46,292 bases of DNA from positions 1-46,292 of the forward strand of contig JAIXMG010000049.1 of assembly GCA_025201345.1 (NCBI GenBank), in the 5' to 3' direction. Shown one piece after another: positions 1-10,244 of the stretch. This stretch comes from Thamnidium elegans (Eukaryota; Mucoromycota; Mucoromycetes; Mucorales; Mucoraceae). The number at the start of each line of letters is the position of its first letter. Within the stretch, counting starts at the first letter, position 1. Made by a program: the position numbers and the translations under genes. The notes under the pieces are model-generated. The model did not search any database and was not told where the DNA came from. It saw nothing but the letters and a program-made list of their open reading frames with translations.

Positions 1-484
1 TTTATATGATTCTCTCGTTTCGTTCTACTATTTTTTGACCTTTTTTTTCAAACAGTCAATTGCCTTTTTAGGCGCGGCCGTTTTATTCCGCATATATAAA
101 CATTAATAGAATAATTATAGAAGTATATTTTTATTATAAAAAAAAGAGAGAAAGGTGTTGAAAACAGTTCTAATTAATACCTTGCAGTTTTTGAGACTAC
201 AATACGAGTGATCCAACACAAATGAGAGAGCTTTACACGAGACATGATGTAAAAAAAAAAAAAAAAAAAAAAAAACTAGAGATGTAAATTTAAATGATTT
301 TAAAGGATGAAAAAGTATGAAAAAAGAAAGAAAAGAAAAGAAAGGTATTATTCTTCACGAGTTAAGTTTCAAGAACTAAAATAAAAAATGATGTTTATCT
401 GCATTTATTCGTCAAAAAAAACAAGTTGAAATTGCGGCCGAAAGTCGTCTTTGCGGAACGAAAAACGGCCGCCACCAATTACCA
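1..484. other. Non-coding left edge
   Basis: No gene can be supported here. The stretch is AT-rich, with an A-run of more than 20 bases near 251-275 and two small GC-rich patches containing cggccg (around 74-80 and 435-475). It is not recognisably shared with the other array units, whose similarity starts near 485. Confidence 0.5.
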
Positions 485-708
485 CTCGTTAATAATTTCG
501 TTTGTATTTTATTCTCTCTCGCTTTAAAAACGAGATAAAGTCCTTGGTCTTGCAAGTGTAACCAAATCTTTCTCTTCCATCTCTCCACCAACTAATTTAA
601 AAATATTGAAAGCGCAAAAGGCATATCTTGACCTGGTTTGATATCTTTTTTTCGCTAAATAAAGGACCGAAAATAATTTCAAAACTTTTAGAAATCAAAT
701 AGAAGAAA

Positions 709-713
<5 letters not shown>

Positions 714-742
<29 letters not shown>
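714..742. repeat. Poly-T tract
   Basis: A run of almost 30 T. The same tract in the unit at 39345 (near 39547-39584) is visibly longer, so it is a variable homopolymer inside the duplicated flank. Confidence 0.85.
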
Positions 743-743
<1 letters not shown>

Positions 744-1002
744 TAAAAAGAAGTTAAGCTGTCACTTTAAACGACCCAACTATCCCAGTATACATTATTT
801 TCAATTTTCCTTATTTGACCATCCCACTTTTTTTTTTCTCTGTCTCTAATAATAGTTATTACCGGTCGATGTTGCTAAGGCCAATAAAATAAATGTTAAA
901 TAACCACACAGGGTAAAGATATGAGAAGTTCGTATATACGTAAATATATATAAAAGTATTTATGAATCCGAATTTTGAATTTTTTTTTTGCAACTTACAA
1001 GT

Positions 1003-1836
1003 TCAGTTACGAAGCATCGCCTCTAGCCCTAAACCGCTTCTTGTAAGGAAGGGGTCGGTTTTATTTCTAAAATCAGTATTGAATTGACTGAGTATTGCTG
1101 CTGATTGGGGAAACGTTTGGTTGAAAAATAGTATAACCAGACCGGATAAACCGATGGCGTACGAAAACACAGGCTTGATTATAACAAATAAATGCATCAT
1201 TTATACTTTTCTGAATCATTTCCTTCTTCATCATGACTTGTGCTTGGTATTATATAAAGGACAAAGGTAATAGACGCAAGTTTGGGCTGCTTTGTTTTCA
1301 TTTGTAATGCATGTTGTGTTGGATTGGCCGTGAATTTTTTGTTTCCAAGTCCCACCATACCGACGATATCCTTTAATTGTTGAACCAGCACCAGTTCCCC
1401 TATCACCAATAAACATAACCAGACGCTTCTTACCTCTTTCATCTCCTTTATTTCTTGGGTACATAAATGGTTTCGAAATTTGTAGCCCAAAATTTCGACT
1501 TTTTTTTTGCTGAAGCCTTTTTCTGGATCCATAAAACTCGCAAAGCTTCTCTGCTAACTATTTGCACTCCGTATGCTCGCTCTGTTTTTGTACTGTGATA
1601 GCTTTTGAGAAGCTATTTTCTGCGAGGTTTCTTTCCATTTGTGTGACCAACTGCCTTACATCTGTCGTCCTCTTCTCTCTTTTCAGTTTTTTTCTTAGCC
1701 GCCAATGACCACCATCTAGATCGATATCACCTATATTCACAGTAAGAGGCTCAGACAAAGGGATAAACGAAAGCTCTTTGACATCATCAGTAGGCTATTG
1801 GGTGTCGGCTAGAGGACTATACATGTTGTACAATCT
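1003..1836 (-). pseudogene. TnpB/Fanzor-like gene remnant, C-terminal half (unit 1)
   Basis: Reading the minus strand from about 1836 gives three blocks interrupted by frame changes. The first contains DIDLDGGHWRLR. The second contains GDRGTGAGSTIKGY followed by TNENKAAQTC. The third contains AFICYNQAC. The last two look like the zinc ribbon of TnpB/Fanzor nucleases (TS-x-TC-x2-C followed by F-x-C-x2-C). In the first pair the second cysteine is tyrosine (CVYY). The RuvC-III-like aspartate segment visible in the unit-2 copy (RDSVSAMAIG) is missing here because of a deletion of about 44 bp. The N-terminal half is absent; the CACTA element begins about 70 bp upstream of the readable part. This is a dead fragment. 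The family call rests on remembered motif patterns. Confidence 0.5.
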
Positions 1837-1904
1837 TAAGCGATAGTTAAATCTTTCAAGATTTAAAGGAACAACTTCTATTTATTTTTACTATTCCATT
1901 ATCG

Positions 1905-1928
1905 CATTACGGGAAAGCGGATGTTAAA
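1905..1928 (+). repeat. Left terminal inverted repeat, CACTA unit 1
   Basis: Starts CATTACGGG and pairs with 6142-6165. It is one base away from CACTACGGG, the form seen at the right ends of units 2 and 3. Confidence 0.75.
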
Positions 1929-2146
1929 TTATGTTGATTCATGTTGAATTACATGTCTTTTTTTGCCATAACATTAAAACGATGTCTTAATATGACTTAA
2001 TATGACACCATCAAACACATATTGTTTAATGTTCCATAAGTTTTAACATAATTCGCATTTTTAAACATGATTTGACATAAACCACGATTAGTGTGGAATT
2101 ATGTTAAAAAAGTCAAAGTATTTTTATTGCATGGAGTAGCGGCATA

Positions 2147-5023
2147 TTACTTTTTAAAGCAAATATACAACTTATCTTCTGAAATTAACGATGGTATCTT
2201 GATCGCATAACCCATTACTCTCTTCAAATATATTAGCTCCCATATCTCCACTGCTGTCGTAACTGAGAGCTTTATAAACAATCTTTTTCTTTGGTCTAGT
2301 TCTAGTGAACACCCATCTTTTACTAATGCTAGGTTCGTATTTTTATAATCAAACATGGCTTGGATATTTACAAGGCTGTATTTTACGGATCCACTTTCGC
2401 TATTTCGTTGGACTACGACATCAATTCCATCCTTTCCTCTTTTTTCTTGAGGATCTGATTATTGTTAATATATACTCTTCTCTGATGAACATAGTTTCTT
2501 CGCAGTCAAACATTAAGCGATTACTGCTGCAGAAATCTCTTAACATTACATTGAAAGGCAATCCATCAGGATCAAGCATATCATTTAACAAATCGCTAGT
2601 AATTTTGAATGCTCTTTGAAGTCATCTTCGTTGCTTTCTTTATAGGCGTACCATTTCTGCTGAGACTGTACAGAATTACCTCGAAGAAAGTTTATTGCGT
2701 TTTCACCTGGTTTAGAACGTGATTTGATTTTTTCTTTACACAAGCCTATTATTCTTTCCAAAGAACGAGCACTATATGCCTTTAGAGGTCCAAGTTGCTG
2801 TATAAAATAACTTATATGAACATGTAGTGTTGATAAACTGTAAAGTTATTGGTACCTACGAAGTTGCGTAGAATGCATGCCATATATTTGTATGATGATC
2901 AATAGCAGCGATATCTTCTGAGCTTATAATAAGCTTCTCAGATATTTGGCAAACCAACGATAATGACGTGAGTGTTTCTGACGCTTGATCGAAACAAGAA
3001 ACTAAGTCGTCATATCATCATCAATATATCATCAATATCGTCATTGGGTTCAACAGCTCGTTCTTTGCCCTTTTTGCTTCTTTTCTTCGATCGCTTTTCA
3101 TTCTCTTTAGCTCTTTTAGCTTTCAGATCTTCAACTTGTAATTCTAGAGCTCTACTAATAGTGTTGGAACAGCATATATTAAAAATCAATGTAGTCAACT
3201 GCCCTACATATCCGCGGAAGTTGCCATGTTAATGACTTTCCATCTTGAGCGTATTTGTTCCCCAAGAATTGAGCTTCTAAAAGCTTTCTTCCAAGCTTTT
3301 CTTGATAGAAGTTTCTTAAAATCACGGGTTTTTTATCCACTTTTTTTTTTTTTTGGTTGTTATCTGTTACAATTGACCATATCTGCTTGGCTATATTTTG
3401 ACCCCAGAGGTGCAATTCATCGATCCCGAAAAAAGCATACACCTGTAAAGCTATCTAATAAACCGAAAGGTGTTGGTTTTTTTATACCATGAGCAGCATC
3501 ACCAGTAACAAGTCTTCTTTATTTCTCATTCGACAGTCAAGTAAAGCCTTGTTGCTAAGTATATTCCACTTTCTCTGTTCCTTTTACATTGCTAACAATA
3601 GTGCAGACCCGGCAGCCGTAATAAGATGTATGTCCAGAGTGCATACATAATTCGGCAATACCAATTATGTCAGCTATCACTACGGCAAGACGAGCTTTGT
3701 ATAACGAACTTTATTATCGGAAACAGCTGTTATTCCCGTGCTTTCTAATACCAGAAGATCTTGGAGAGTAGGATACAAAAAGTAAATATATTCTTCGGTT
3801 TGTTGGGTCAGGAATGATAGCGATAATAAGAATGTTTTCTTGCTTGACTCTATCTTCAGGCGGAAGGTCCAAAATGGTAGCCATTATGATAGTCATTGAG
3901 ACACCTCCTCTCGTAAAGGGACTGTATCCATCTATGTGAAGAAGCAAGAGTAAGCTCCGTGTTTTCTTTAGGCCCGCAATGAGCTTGTCCATCGAATACA
4001 TCCTTGTATAAATGCTCTGGAGCCTGTAAATGTGAATCCGCGACTAACTTTTTGTAGTTGCTGATTTTAGTTACATTAGAGTCGTACGACAAAAACTCGG
4101 CCAATTGCCTACGAAGTGGAAGCTGATGATTCTTTTGTACCGCTTGATTATAGCCATCAAATAATGTGTCGCTCTTGTAGCGCGGTTCTTTACAGTAAGG
4201 ACAAACAAGGCTTTTGTCGCTAGGATAGTATAACTTACATCCCTTACCGTACATATCATAGGAAGTAGTATTGCATTTATGTAAGCAATCATTTATAATT
4301 TTGTTACACTTATAAGGGGATAACAGCTGGTCAACTATTATGTAAAAACCACAGAATTATGTAAATACCACATTTATAATTTAGAAAATCATTAACAGTC
4401 ATAACATTACCTTTCTCTCCTACATTTTCTTTTAGAAACTTGTTGAACCAAGAAAAAGTCATTTCTGTAAGCTTTTTGGACGCATTGTTAGTTTGAAGAA
4501 GGTTCTTAAGTTCAATACTTGAGCGTGCTGTTCTATCCAAAGATTCTAGCAATTCACCAGCGCGAGATTCAACGTTAAGCGGATTTTCAATTTTTCAAGA
4601 TCGCTTAGTAATAACAAAAGCTCATCTCTTTCTTCTACTTGAACATCATTGTCTACTATCTCATCAGCTTCGATATCACTTGTGTTTGCAATGGGATTCA
4701 TCTGGCCATTTAATCCAAAAGTCGAAATTCTTTTTGACATTTCTTCCAAACTGTCATCTAAATAATTTTCGTCGTAGACATCGCCAAGATAATCTTCTCG
4801 ATGCCCAACCTGATCAATGGCTTGTCCTCTTTGTGGCTCAAACTGCTGGACACTTGATTTAGAGGCTATTCTAATACGTTTACTGGAAGTTGATTCCCTT
4901 TTGCGATCTAGCTCAATCTCTCTTAATCGTGCTAGCATTTCTTGATGTTTATGCATCTTTGCATGCTTTTTTTTTGTTTCTCTTCGTGATGTTAATATTG
5001 CGTACTGAACAACGATTGGTCAT
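2147..5023 (-). pseudogene. Tnp2-type (CACTA) transposase, frameshifted, unit 1
   Basis: The likely start is the ATG at 5021-5023 (MTNRCSV); the stop is at 2147-2149. The order of blocks matches Tnp2/Transposase_21 proteins. A basic N-terminus is followed by a coiled acidic segment (about 4956-4546). Next is a zinc-binding-like block ending CPYCKEPRYKSD (near 4160-4200). A catalytic-domain block follows, with DGYSPF and then TILDLPPEDRVKQ (near 3820-3930). GIDELHLWGQNIA (near 3380-3425) comes next, then a lysine-rich linker and SYFIQQLGPLKAYSARSLER (about 2750-2810). An intron is likely near 4330-4375. Frame is lost just after the start codon (poly-A run near 4970) and again near 3900, 3490 and 2620. 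It would bind the element ends and cut out the transposon. Confidence 0.7.
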
Positions 5024-5186
5024 AATGATAAGTCTGATAGCAACGAAGCAAATTGAATGGAAAGAAAGAGAAGTTGACTGCTATAATACTATATAAAAAG
5101 GATTTGTCAACAAATAACGGAAAGTATTTTTTTTTATTCTTTAAAATTCATTTTCTTCTCTATTTTTTTTTATTATTTCAGATAAT
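5024..5186. promoter_or_regulatory. Shared divergent promoter region of the CACTA genes
   Basis: About 160 bp separate the transposase start (minus, 5023) from the accessory gene start (plus, 5187). A TATA-like tatataaaaagg lies at about 5089-5100. A T-rich tract ending tttcag sits just before the plus-strand ATG, suggesting that a 5' intron ends there. The arrangement is the same in units 2 and 3. Confidence 0.4.
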
Positions 5187-5811
5187 ATGGCTCCTCCTAG
5201 AAAGAGAAAGGATATCTATCTCGATAATGATGAACCTGAATGGTTTAAAAAGTTTAAGAATGAGGTTACAAAACAAAATGAAATGGTTTTAAACGAACTA
5301 CGCTGTAAAAAAAAGAGAAAGACAAAGAAAGGCATAACAGTATTATGAAAGGTTTAGATGATATCTGTGGTATGATACAAAGCTTGGATAACACAAAAGT
5401 ACCACAAGTGAGAGGTAATAACAGTATCGACATGATACCTCAGCCGAAAGCTACGTCTGAAAAAGACAAAAAAAAATTGCTGTTGAGAATTACCTGAGGA
5501 ATAATCTTCCGGAAGTAACAGAAGAAAGATTGGAAGAGCTTCTCAGCTTGTTAAAGAAAACTTCATTGACTACCTGTCAAAGTTTTGCTTTGACAAGTGA
5601 TGAATCAGGTAAGTCCGACGGAGAAAAAAAATGGAAGAATTTAAATGGAGACATACAAATGAATCTGTTGACGGCTACACTTGATAAAATGGTAGAAGAT
5701 TCTGAAGAACTAGACGCTCTTTATCTTTGTCGTAGTCTTTGGGTTGTAGAATTCATCCTACAACCAAATTGGTCAAACATGTCGCGAAATCGAAGAAACA
5801 AAAAAATGTAA
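5187..5811 (+). pseudogene. CACTA accessory protein gene, frameshifted, unit 1
   Basis: The ATG at 5187 starts MAPPRKRKDIYLDNDEPEW, a basic then acidic helical N-terminus. The frame breaks in an A-run near 5305 and again in an A-run near 5470. The readable C-terminal half is 5530-5811 (EELLSLLKKTSLTTCQSFAL, ending SRNRRNKKM). Without the two homopolymer slips it would be one protein of roughly 200 residues. I do not recognise the family. Its place opposite the transposase and its basic ends suggest a second element protein, by analogy with TnpA-type proteins that bind subterminal repeats. That role is inference only. Confidence 0.5.
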
Positions 5812-6141
5812 GTAGGCTCATATAAATATTACTATATTAAGCGACGACTGACAGTTTTCTTATCAGAATGCGTGAAAGCGATAAAAGTACATAGACATGT
5901 GTACTTTTTTTTTTTTCTCTTTTGCTTATTATTAATAAAAATTTCAATATATAATTTTTTCAACATCAAACTTATGTCGACATTTTAATGTCATTTCGTG
6001 TTATTTTATGATATTTTATGATATTTTATGTTATTTTATGTTATTTTAATCCATCTATTTCATGTCGAAATATGGCAACATGAAATCGCAATTTTTAACA
6101 TGGAAAATATGTTTTTTCATGTCGACATTTTTTGACATAAA

Positions 6142-6165
6142 TTAACATCCCGATTTCCCATAGTG
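6142..6165 (-). repeat. Right terminal inverted repeat, CACTA unit 1
   Basis: On the minus strand it starts CACTATGGGAAATCGG. It pairs with the left end at 1905-1928. Confidence 0.75.
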
Positions 6166-6330
6166 CGCATGAAACAACATTTTTATACTGTTACTCCGTA
6201 TAATGCTTTATATACGAATATAAAAGTTCTTAATTACCGCTTCTATACACATTCATAAGCTGTAATTATTTTTTTTATTAAAGTGTAAAATATAGTGGGT
6301 ACACCATAAACACAATGGTAATTTTTTTTT

Positions 6331-9300
6331 TTAAAATCGACATAATGTCATGGGTTCCGCAAGTATTGTTATAAACCGTCTTTTTGTCTCGTCTCCAACC
6401 GCTTTAATTTCAAAATAAAGGGATGAAGAATAACCGTGGTAAACTATAGAGATCATATAAGGTATATCTTGATCGCACTTCAGCTTATTTATATCATTTA
6501 AAGGTGATTGATCTTCGAATTTTTCAGTTACATGCTCTAAACCAATAAGTTCATAGGACCTTAAACTAGCAACTGGCATAACTTTAAAGAAATCTATTGA
6601 AGTTTAAGTAAGTTAAAAAAGCAATATTCTTTATATTATTACCTACGTAGAGAAAGTACATCTCTGTAACCTCCTTGTTTCATATTCAAATAAAATACTC
6701 GATTTAATTGACTTTCATTCATTTTGTCTCCCTTCTGGAACAATGGATATATTTTTTTGTGATCGATAAAAATGGTTTTCGTATCCTTTCGATTGCTTTT
6801 AAGTACAATATAAGGCAAACACGAAGGTTTATTAAAACCGAAACCGAAGTTTTCACTATAAACCTGACGTAAAACACCCACTTGGAATCCTTTATATGAG
6901 CATGGTTCTTGCTGAAGAATAGGCTGTAACAGTTGATTTGGTAAGGTTGGTACCGTATAGTAAGCCATGTCAATTCTTTGTTCATACAAAAAATAGTCGG
7001 TTTCGTCATCTAGTATTTTCATAAGGTTATGTTGGAACTGTGGATTATAATTGAAGCATATAAGGTGAAACACATATTGAATATTTCTATAGTTTCCAAA
7101 GAGTTGCTTATTTATCAAGGAAGTAAATACAAGAGAGATGATATCTTGTAGAACTGGTCGGAAAGAAATCTCTGTAATATCATATACAGTTAAACAAACC
7201 CTACAGTTACATGATTTGCTTAGATATACAGTGGTTTTGTCTGCTTTTTGTGTGGTCAAATTCTTGTTAAGGATCTATACAAAACATAAATTAAAATTTT
7301 ATATAATCGGAATGATAATCACTGACATTATTTTAGACTACGTACCACTTTAGATATGTACTCTTTAAGATTATTCATAAATTCTGCTTGATTTTTTAAA
7401 GAAAATATATCTAGTAATTCGTTGTCGTTATATATCTTATGTGTGTCACATAGTTTAATTAGACTACTATCTTCCGTAATACTGTTCCACATGTTGAAGC
7501 ACAATGAGTCATATATATTAGGAATATGGATTATTTTTTCTTGGATAATAATTGTTTCCTGATCTTTGTGATCCGAACCAGATTCAGTTACTACTTGATT
7601 GAGCGTTAGCTGTACATAGCCTTTATGCAGTTGAGCTACCACAAAGAAAGACCTGAGTGGAAGCTGTAGCCTTAACGACTGTTGAATTACGGGTAAGAGT
7701 CCTTGTCCTTGTGTAGTAATCCTGAGTTTTTTATAACTGTCATCTTCTTGTACCAGATTGCTTGCATATATCATATCTTTTAACTCGTCCTCAGTGACAA
7801 GTAACTTCTGAATTAACATTTTTTCAATAGCAATAGCATATCCAATTTTTCTATTGACATTACCTCCTGTAATTTTCAGCGTCTTTCGTGATACAATTAC
7901 ATTTATGTAAATCATATAAATCAATACAAATGCTTTTATGTATACTTGCTGTTGTGTTAATACCAGCAAATCTTTATCATTATGGCTCTCTATGCTTAGT
8001 ATATTTTCTATTTCAATCAGCATGCCCTTATTTAATACATTAGAAGAAATATTTGATTCATCTGTTAAATATTCTTCAACAAACGTGATAAATCTAAATA
8101 AGCCAATAATTTTTTTAATTAGTAGTAAACACGTTATATATCTATATGAATAAACTTACGAATTTTTGACATTTAATGTTATTACTTCTGAAAAAGTAAA
8201 GAACGATCCCAGAGAGCACAAACTAATGCTGTATTAGTATAGATATCTACATAATTTTTTACTCATATCTTACCTGATGTCAGGCACGAAGTAGTCATGG
8301 TTCCAGATTCCTTTTATTAGACCATTTTCGTCTAAAAGTGAGAACGATAACATTGTAGACTCGAGAAGAATATCTAATTGTAAAAAGTATTACTACTGAA
8401 ATAATAAAGCATATAATGATGGTGTACCTATACTCATAATAGCATCAGGTTTCGAGTCGAGGAATATTGAAGAAGAGGTCGGCGAATGTTCTGTTGATAG
8501 TATACGCGGTTTACCGTATACGTTAGAGTTCTGGATTGCGCTAATTGAGTATCTAGAAGTCCCGCGCAAGATATCTTTATCGCCAATAGATATATTCAAA
8601 GGGTTTTTAGGTACGATATAGTTGGAGGCGAAAGATATTCGATTATACTCAAACATAAATCTTGACCACTGTAATAGACCTTTGTCTAATTTGATGTTAG
8701 AAGTATATTCATCAGTGAATTTTACAATTGAGTACTCCTTCACAAGGTTGTTCGGAAGTAGTTGTTTCAAGTTATTAGACAAATGTTTACTGATTTCAGC
8801 GCATATATCAAAAGGTCGAATGGATCTAATATGTTCGTCTTGGTGTTTATCTAATTCGGATATATTTTCGTCAGTAATGAAAGGTCTCATTAAATAAGAA
8901 GCTTCCTCTGCATCTTCCTATTATAATAATCTGTTAGTTGATATCGTATGATTAATCCCATATTACGTTACTAACCATATCAGTAAAAGTATCATTACCC
9001 AGTTCTTTCATAATATTTTGAATAGTACTTTCTTGAGGATCAAAAGAGAATTTGATCTTTATAAACTCTCTAATACCATTTTTAACATCGTCGGAAGTAA
9101 GAAACATTGCATTTGAATTCATGATTTTCGAATGCGTTACGGAACCGGAAAAATCAAATAGAGGATTTCCAATTAAGATTAAATACAGCTTGATCGACAC
9201 TTGATTCTCCTCCACAGCAACAATTCTACCCAAAATTGCATTGCGCGTCATTTTAGTAACATAACTATTTTTAGGGTCACTTAAGTAGTAATAGATAGAT

Positions 9301-9953
9301 TCTACATCGGAGCAAAATAAAAGCCTGTCTTGGTGATCATCTTTTGATATTAAATTGGCTTGAACAAAAATAGGTCGAATCAGAACTTCTCTTATTTCTT
9401 CTTCCCACTCTGACGGTACAACTAATACATAGTGGAGTGCACCACTATCTTTAATTTCTCCTTCCAAACGTTTAATTAGTTCTTTTATAGATAAGCGAAT
9501 AAAGTCTGATACCGCTGTTAACATGAATATGTCATCTTGATCCCAGCTATCTTTGCCCTTCTCGAAAAGTTGGTATAATTTCTCTCTGGACACATCAATT
9601 CGTACTGTATCTTGTTTGTTATTCCTAACACTTTGGCCTCCCCAACTTAGAACATTCGATTTATTTTTATCATAAGTTATATAATTGTATTTTCTACATT
9701 TTTACAAATTGTTCAAATTCATCGTATATTTTTTAGTACTCTGTACTTACGTCATATTTAGAGCTGCAAATGGGGCATTTCTTGCTGAAGTGGAACGATA
9801 AACTATATGAGTCGTATTCACTCCAAGATCTATATGATGATAAAGCTTTTCTTTTTAAAAAAAAACAAAAGATGGAATTGTTTTGCAGTAAGAGGATCAC
9901 TTACGAAAAACAACAAAGTGTGTATGTTGAAGAAGATCATATACTTCCTCCAT
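6331..9953 (-). CDS. HSPA12-type double Hsp70-like protein, copy 1 (eight exons)
   Basis: Exons on minus: 9905-9953, 9751-9850, 8967-9693, 8428-8917, 8274-8373, 7346-8093, 6647-7274, 6331-6593. All phases close, giving about 1034 residues. Domain 1: IDLGVNTT (23-30, phosphate-1-like), ITYDKNKSNVLSWG (55-68), HYVLVVPSEW (137-146), RLLFCSDVESIYY (173-185). Domain 2: DILLESTMLSFSLLD (456-470, the phosphate-1 position without its glycine), a GYAIAIEK to VIQQ segment (573-627), VVAQLHKGYVQLTLNQ (the phosphate-2 position without its glycines, near 640-655), VFHLICFNYNPQFQ (the adenosine-loop position without GG, near 806-819), YKGFQVGVLRQVY (865-877) and a beta-rich tail. The order resembles HSPA12 proteins, which are divergent cytosolic Hsp70 relatives. 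The ATG at 9953 is chosen because upstream ATGs are not shared by all copies. ATP use is doubtful and the substrate is unknown. Confidence 0.78.
8160..8187 (-). other. 28-nt cassette-like segment in the exon 5-6 intron, copy 1
   Basis: Within the 180-bp intron (8094-8273) a good acceptor (tactttttcag) precedes, and a consensus donor (GTAAGT) follows, a 28-nt segment. Including it would shift the frame and meet a stop within a few codons of exon 6. Skipping it gives the uninterrupted protein. All four complete copies have it with identical length. Confidence 0.4.
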
Positions 9954-10036
9954 ACTAATATTTCTGTTAAAGAAAAAGAAAAGGTGTAAAACGAAGAAAA
10001 AGGGGAAAATATATACGTTATTTTGGGACCCCATAA

Positions 10037-10049
10037 ACTCGTTCCGAGT
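10037..10049. promoter_or_regulatory. Conserved palindrome upstream of copy 1
   Basis: ACTCGTTCCGAGT consists of 5-bp arms around TTC, about 85 bp upstream of the start codon. Next to it is ggaccccat. The same block stands upstream of copies 2, 3 and 4. It does not fit the heat-shock element pattern. It may be a regulatory or 5' UTR element. Confidence 0.35.
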
Positions 10050-10244
10050 AGTTACGTTACATTAAGTGACAGCGGAATATGAAACGCAAAGTTTATTTGT
10101 TTTAAAACAGGCAACGTAAAGTTTAAACTTGTTTTGGTCAAAAAGTAATAAACAAAAAGTGTCACTTGTTACGTATAAAAAAAGCTGTATTTTATTCCGT
10201 CCGTACCATACATTATTGCAACTGTCTATACAGTTACACCCTGT

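Larger units (their letters stand above)
1905..6165. mobile_element. CACTA (EnSpm-like) DNA transposon, unit 1
   Basis: The left end reads CATTACGGGAAAGCGGATG. The right end, read on the minus strand, is CACTATGGGAAATCGGGATG. Both continue into similar AT-rich subterminal DNA (TGTTAA-x-TTATGT), so the element has CACTA-type terminal inverted repeats. A CG dinucleotide flanks each side (1903-1904 and 6166-6167) and may be a short target duplication. Inside are many short TGTTAT/ATGTTA and GACAT repeats near both ends, as is usual for subterminal transposase-binding arrays. There is one transposase gene on minus and one divergent accessory gene on plus. Both coding regions are frameshifted, so the copy is not autonomous. 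Confidence 0.8.
485..10240. repeat. Array unit 1 of the segmental duplication
   Basis: From about 485 this segment matches the segment starting near 39345, in the same order: flank with a long T-run, TnpB-like remnant, CACTA element, HSPA12-like gene. The match runs through gene copy 1 and its upstream flank. Similarity was judged by eye and the ends are approximate. The CACTA element lies at the equivalent position in both units, so it was already present before this duplication. Confidence 0.75.

Noticed and set aside
2305..2619. Plus-strand open frames inside the CACTA elements (2305, 4680, 42881 and others)
   Set aside because: They are antisense to the transposase, lie in frames without codon conservation between units, and change length freely.
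7138..7353. Plus-strand open frame of 71 codons, repeated at 18068, 26428 and 45990
   Set aside because: It is the antisense of exon 7 of the HSPA12-like copies plus the following intron. It repeats only because the exon repeats, and its frame has no independent support.
8393..8427. Extension of exon 4 to the stop after PSLYALLFQ
   Set aside because: This is read-through into a 54-bp intron. Splicing at G|GTACAC to AG|ATATTC joins SI to DILLEST in frame in all copies, while the read-through ends in a stop.
9751..9850. Exon 2 read as LSSYRSWSEYDSY (ending in CPIC in copy 1)
   Set aside because: That frame cannot be joined in phase to exon 3 in copies 1, 3 and 4. The other frame gives IDLGVNTT and joins exons 1 and 3 correctly in all three.
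10037..10049. Heat-shock element upstream of the Hsp70-like genes
   Set aside because: The palindrome contains GTTCC/GGAAC but not the alternating nGAAn/nTTCn triplets of a heat-shock element. It is reported only as an unexplained conserved block.
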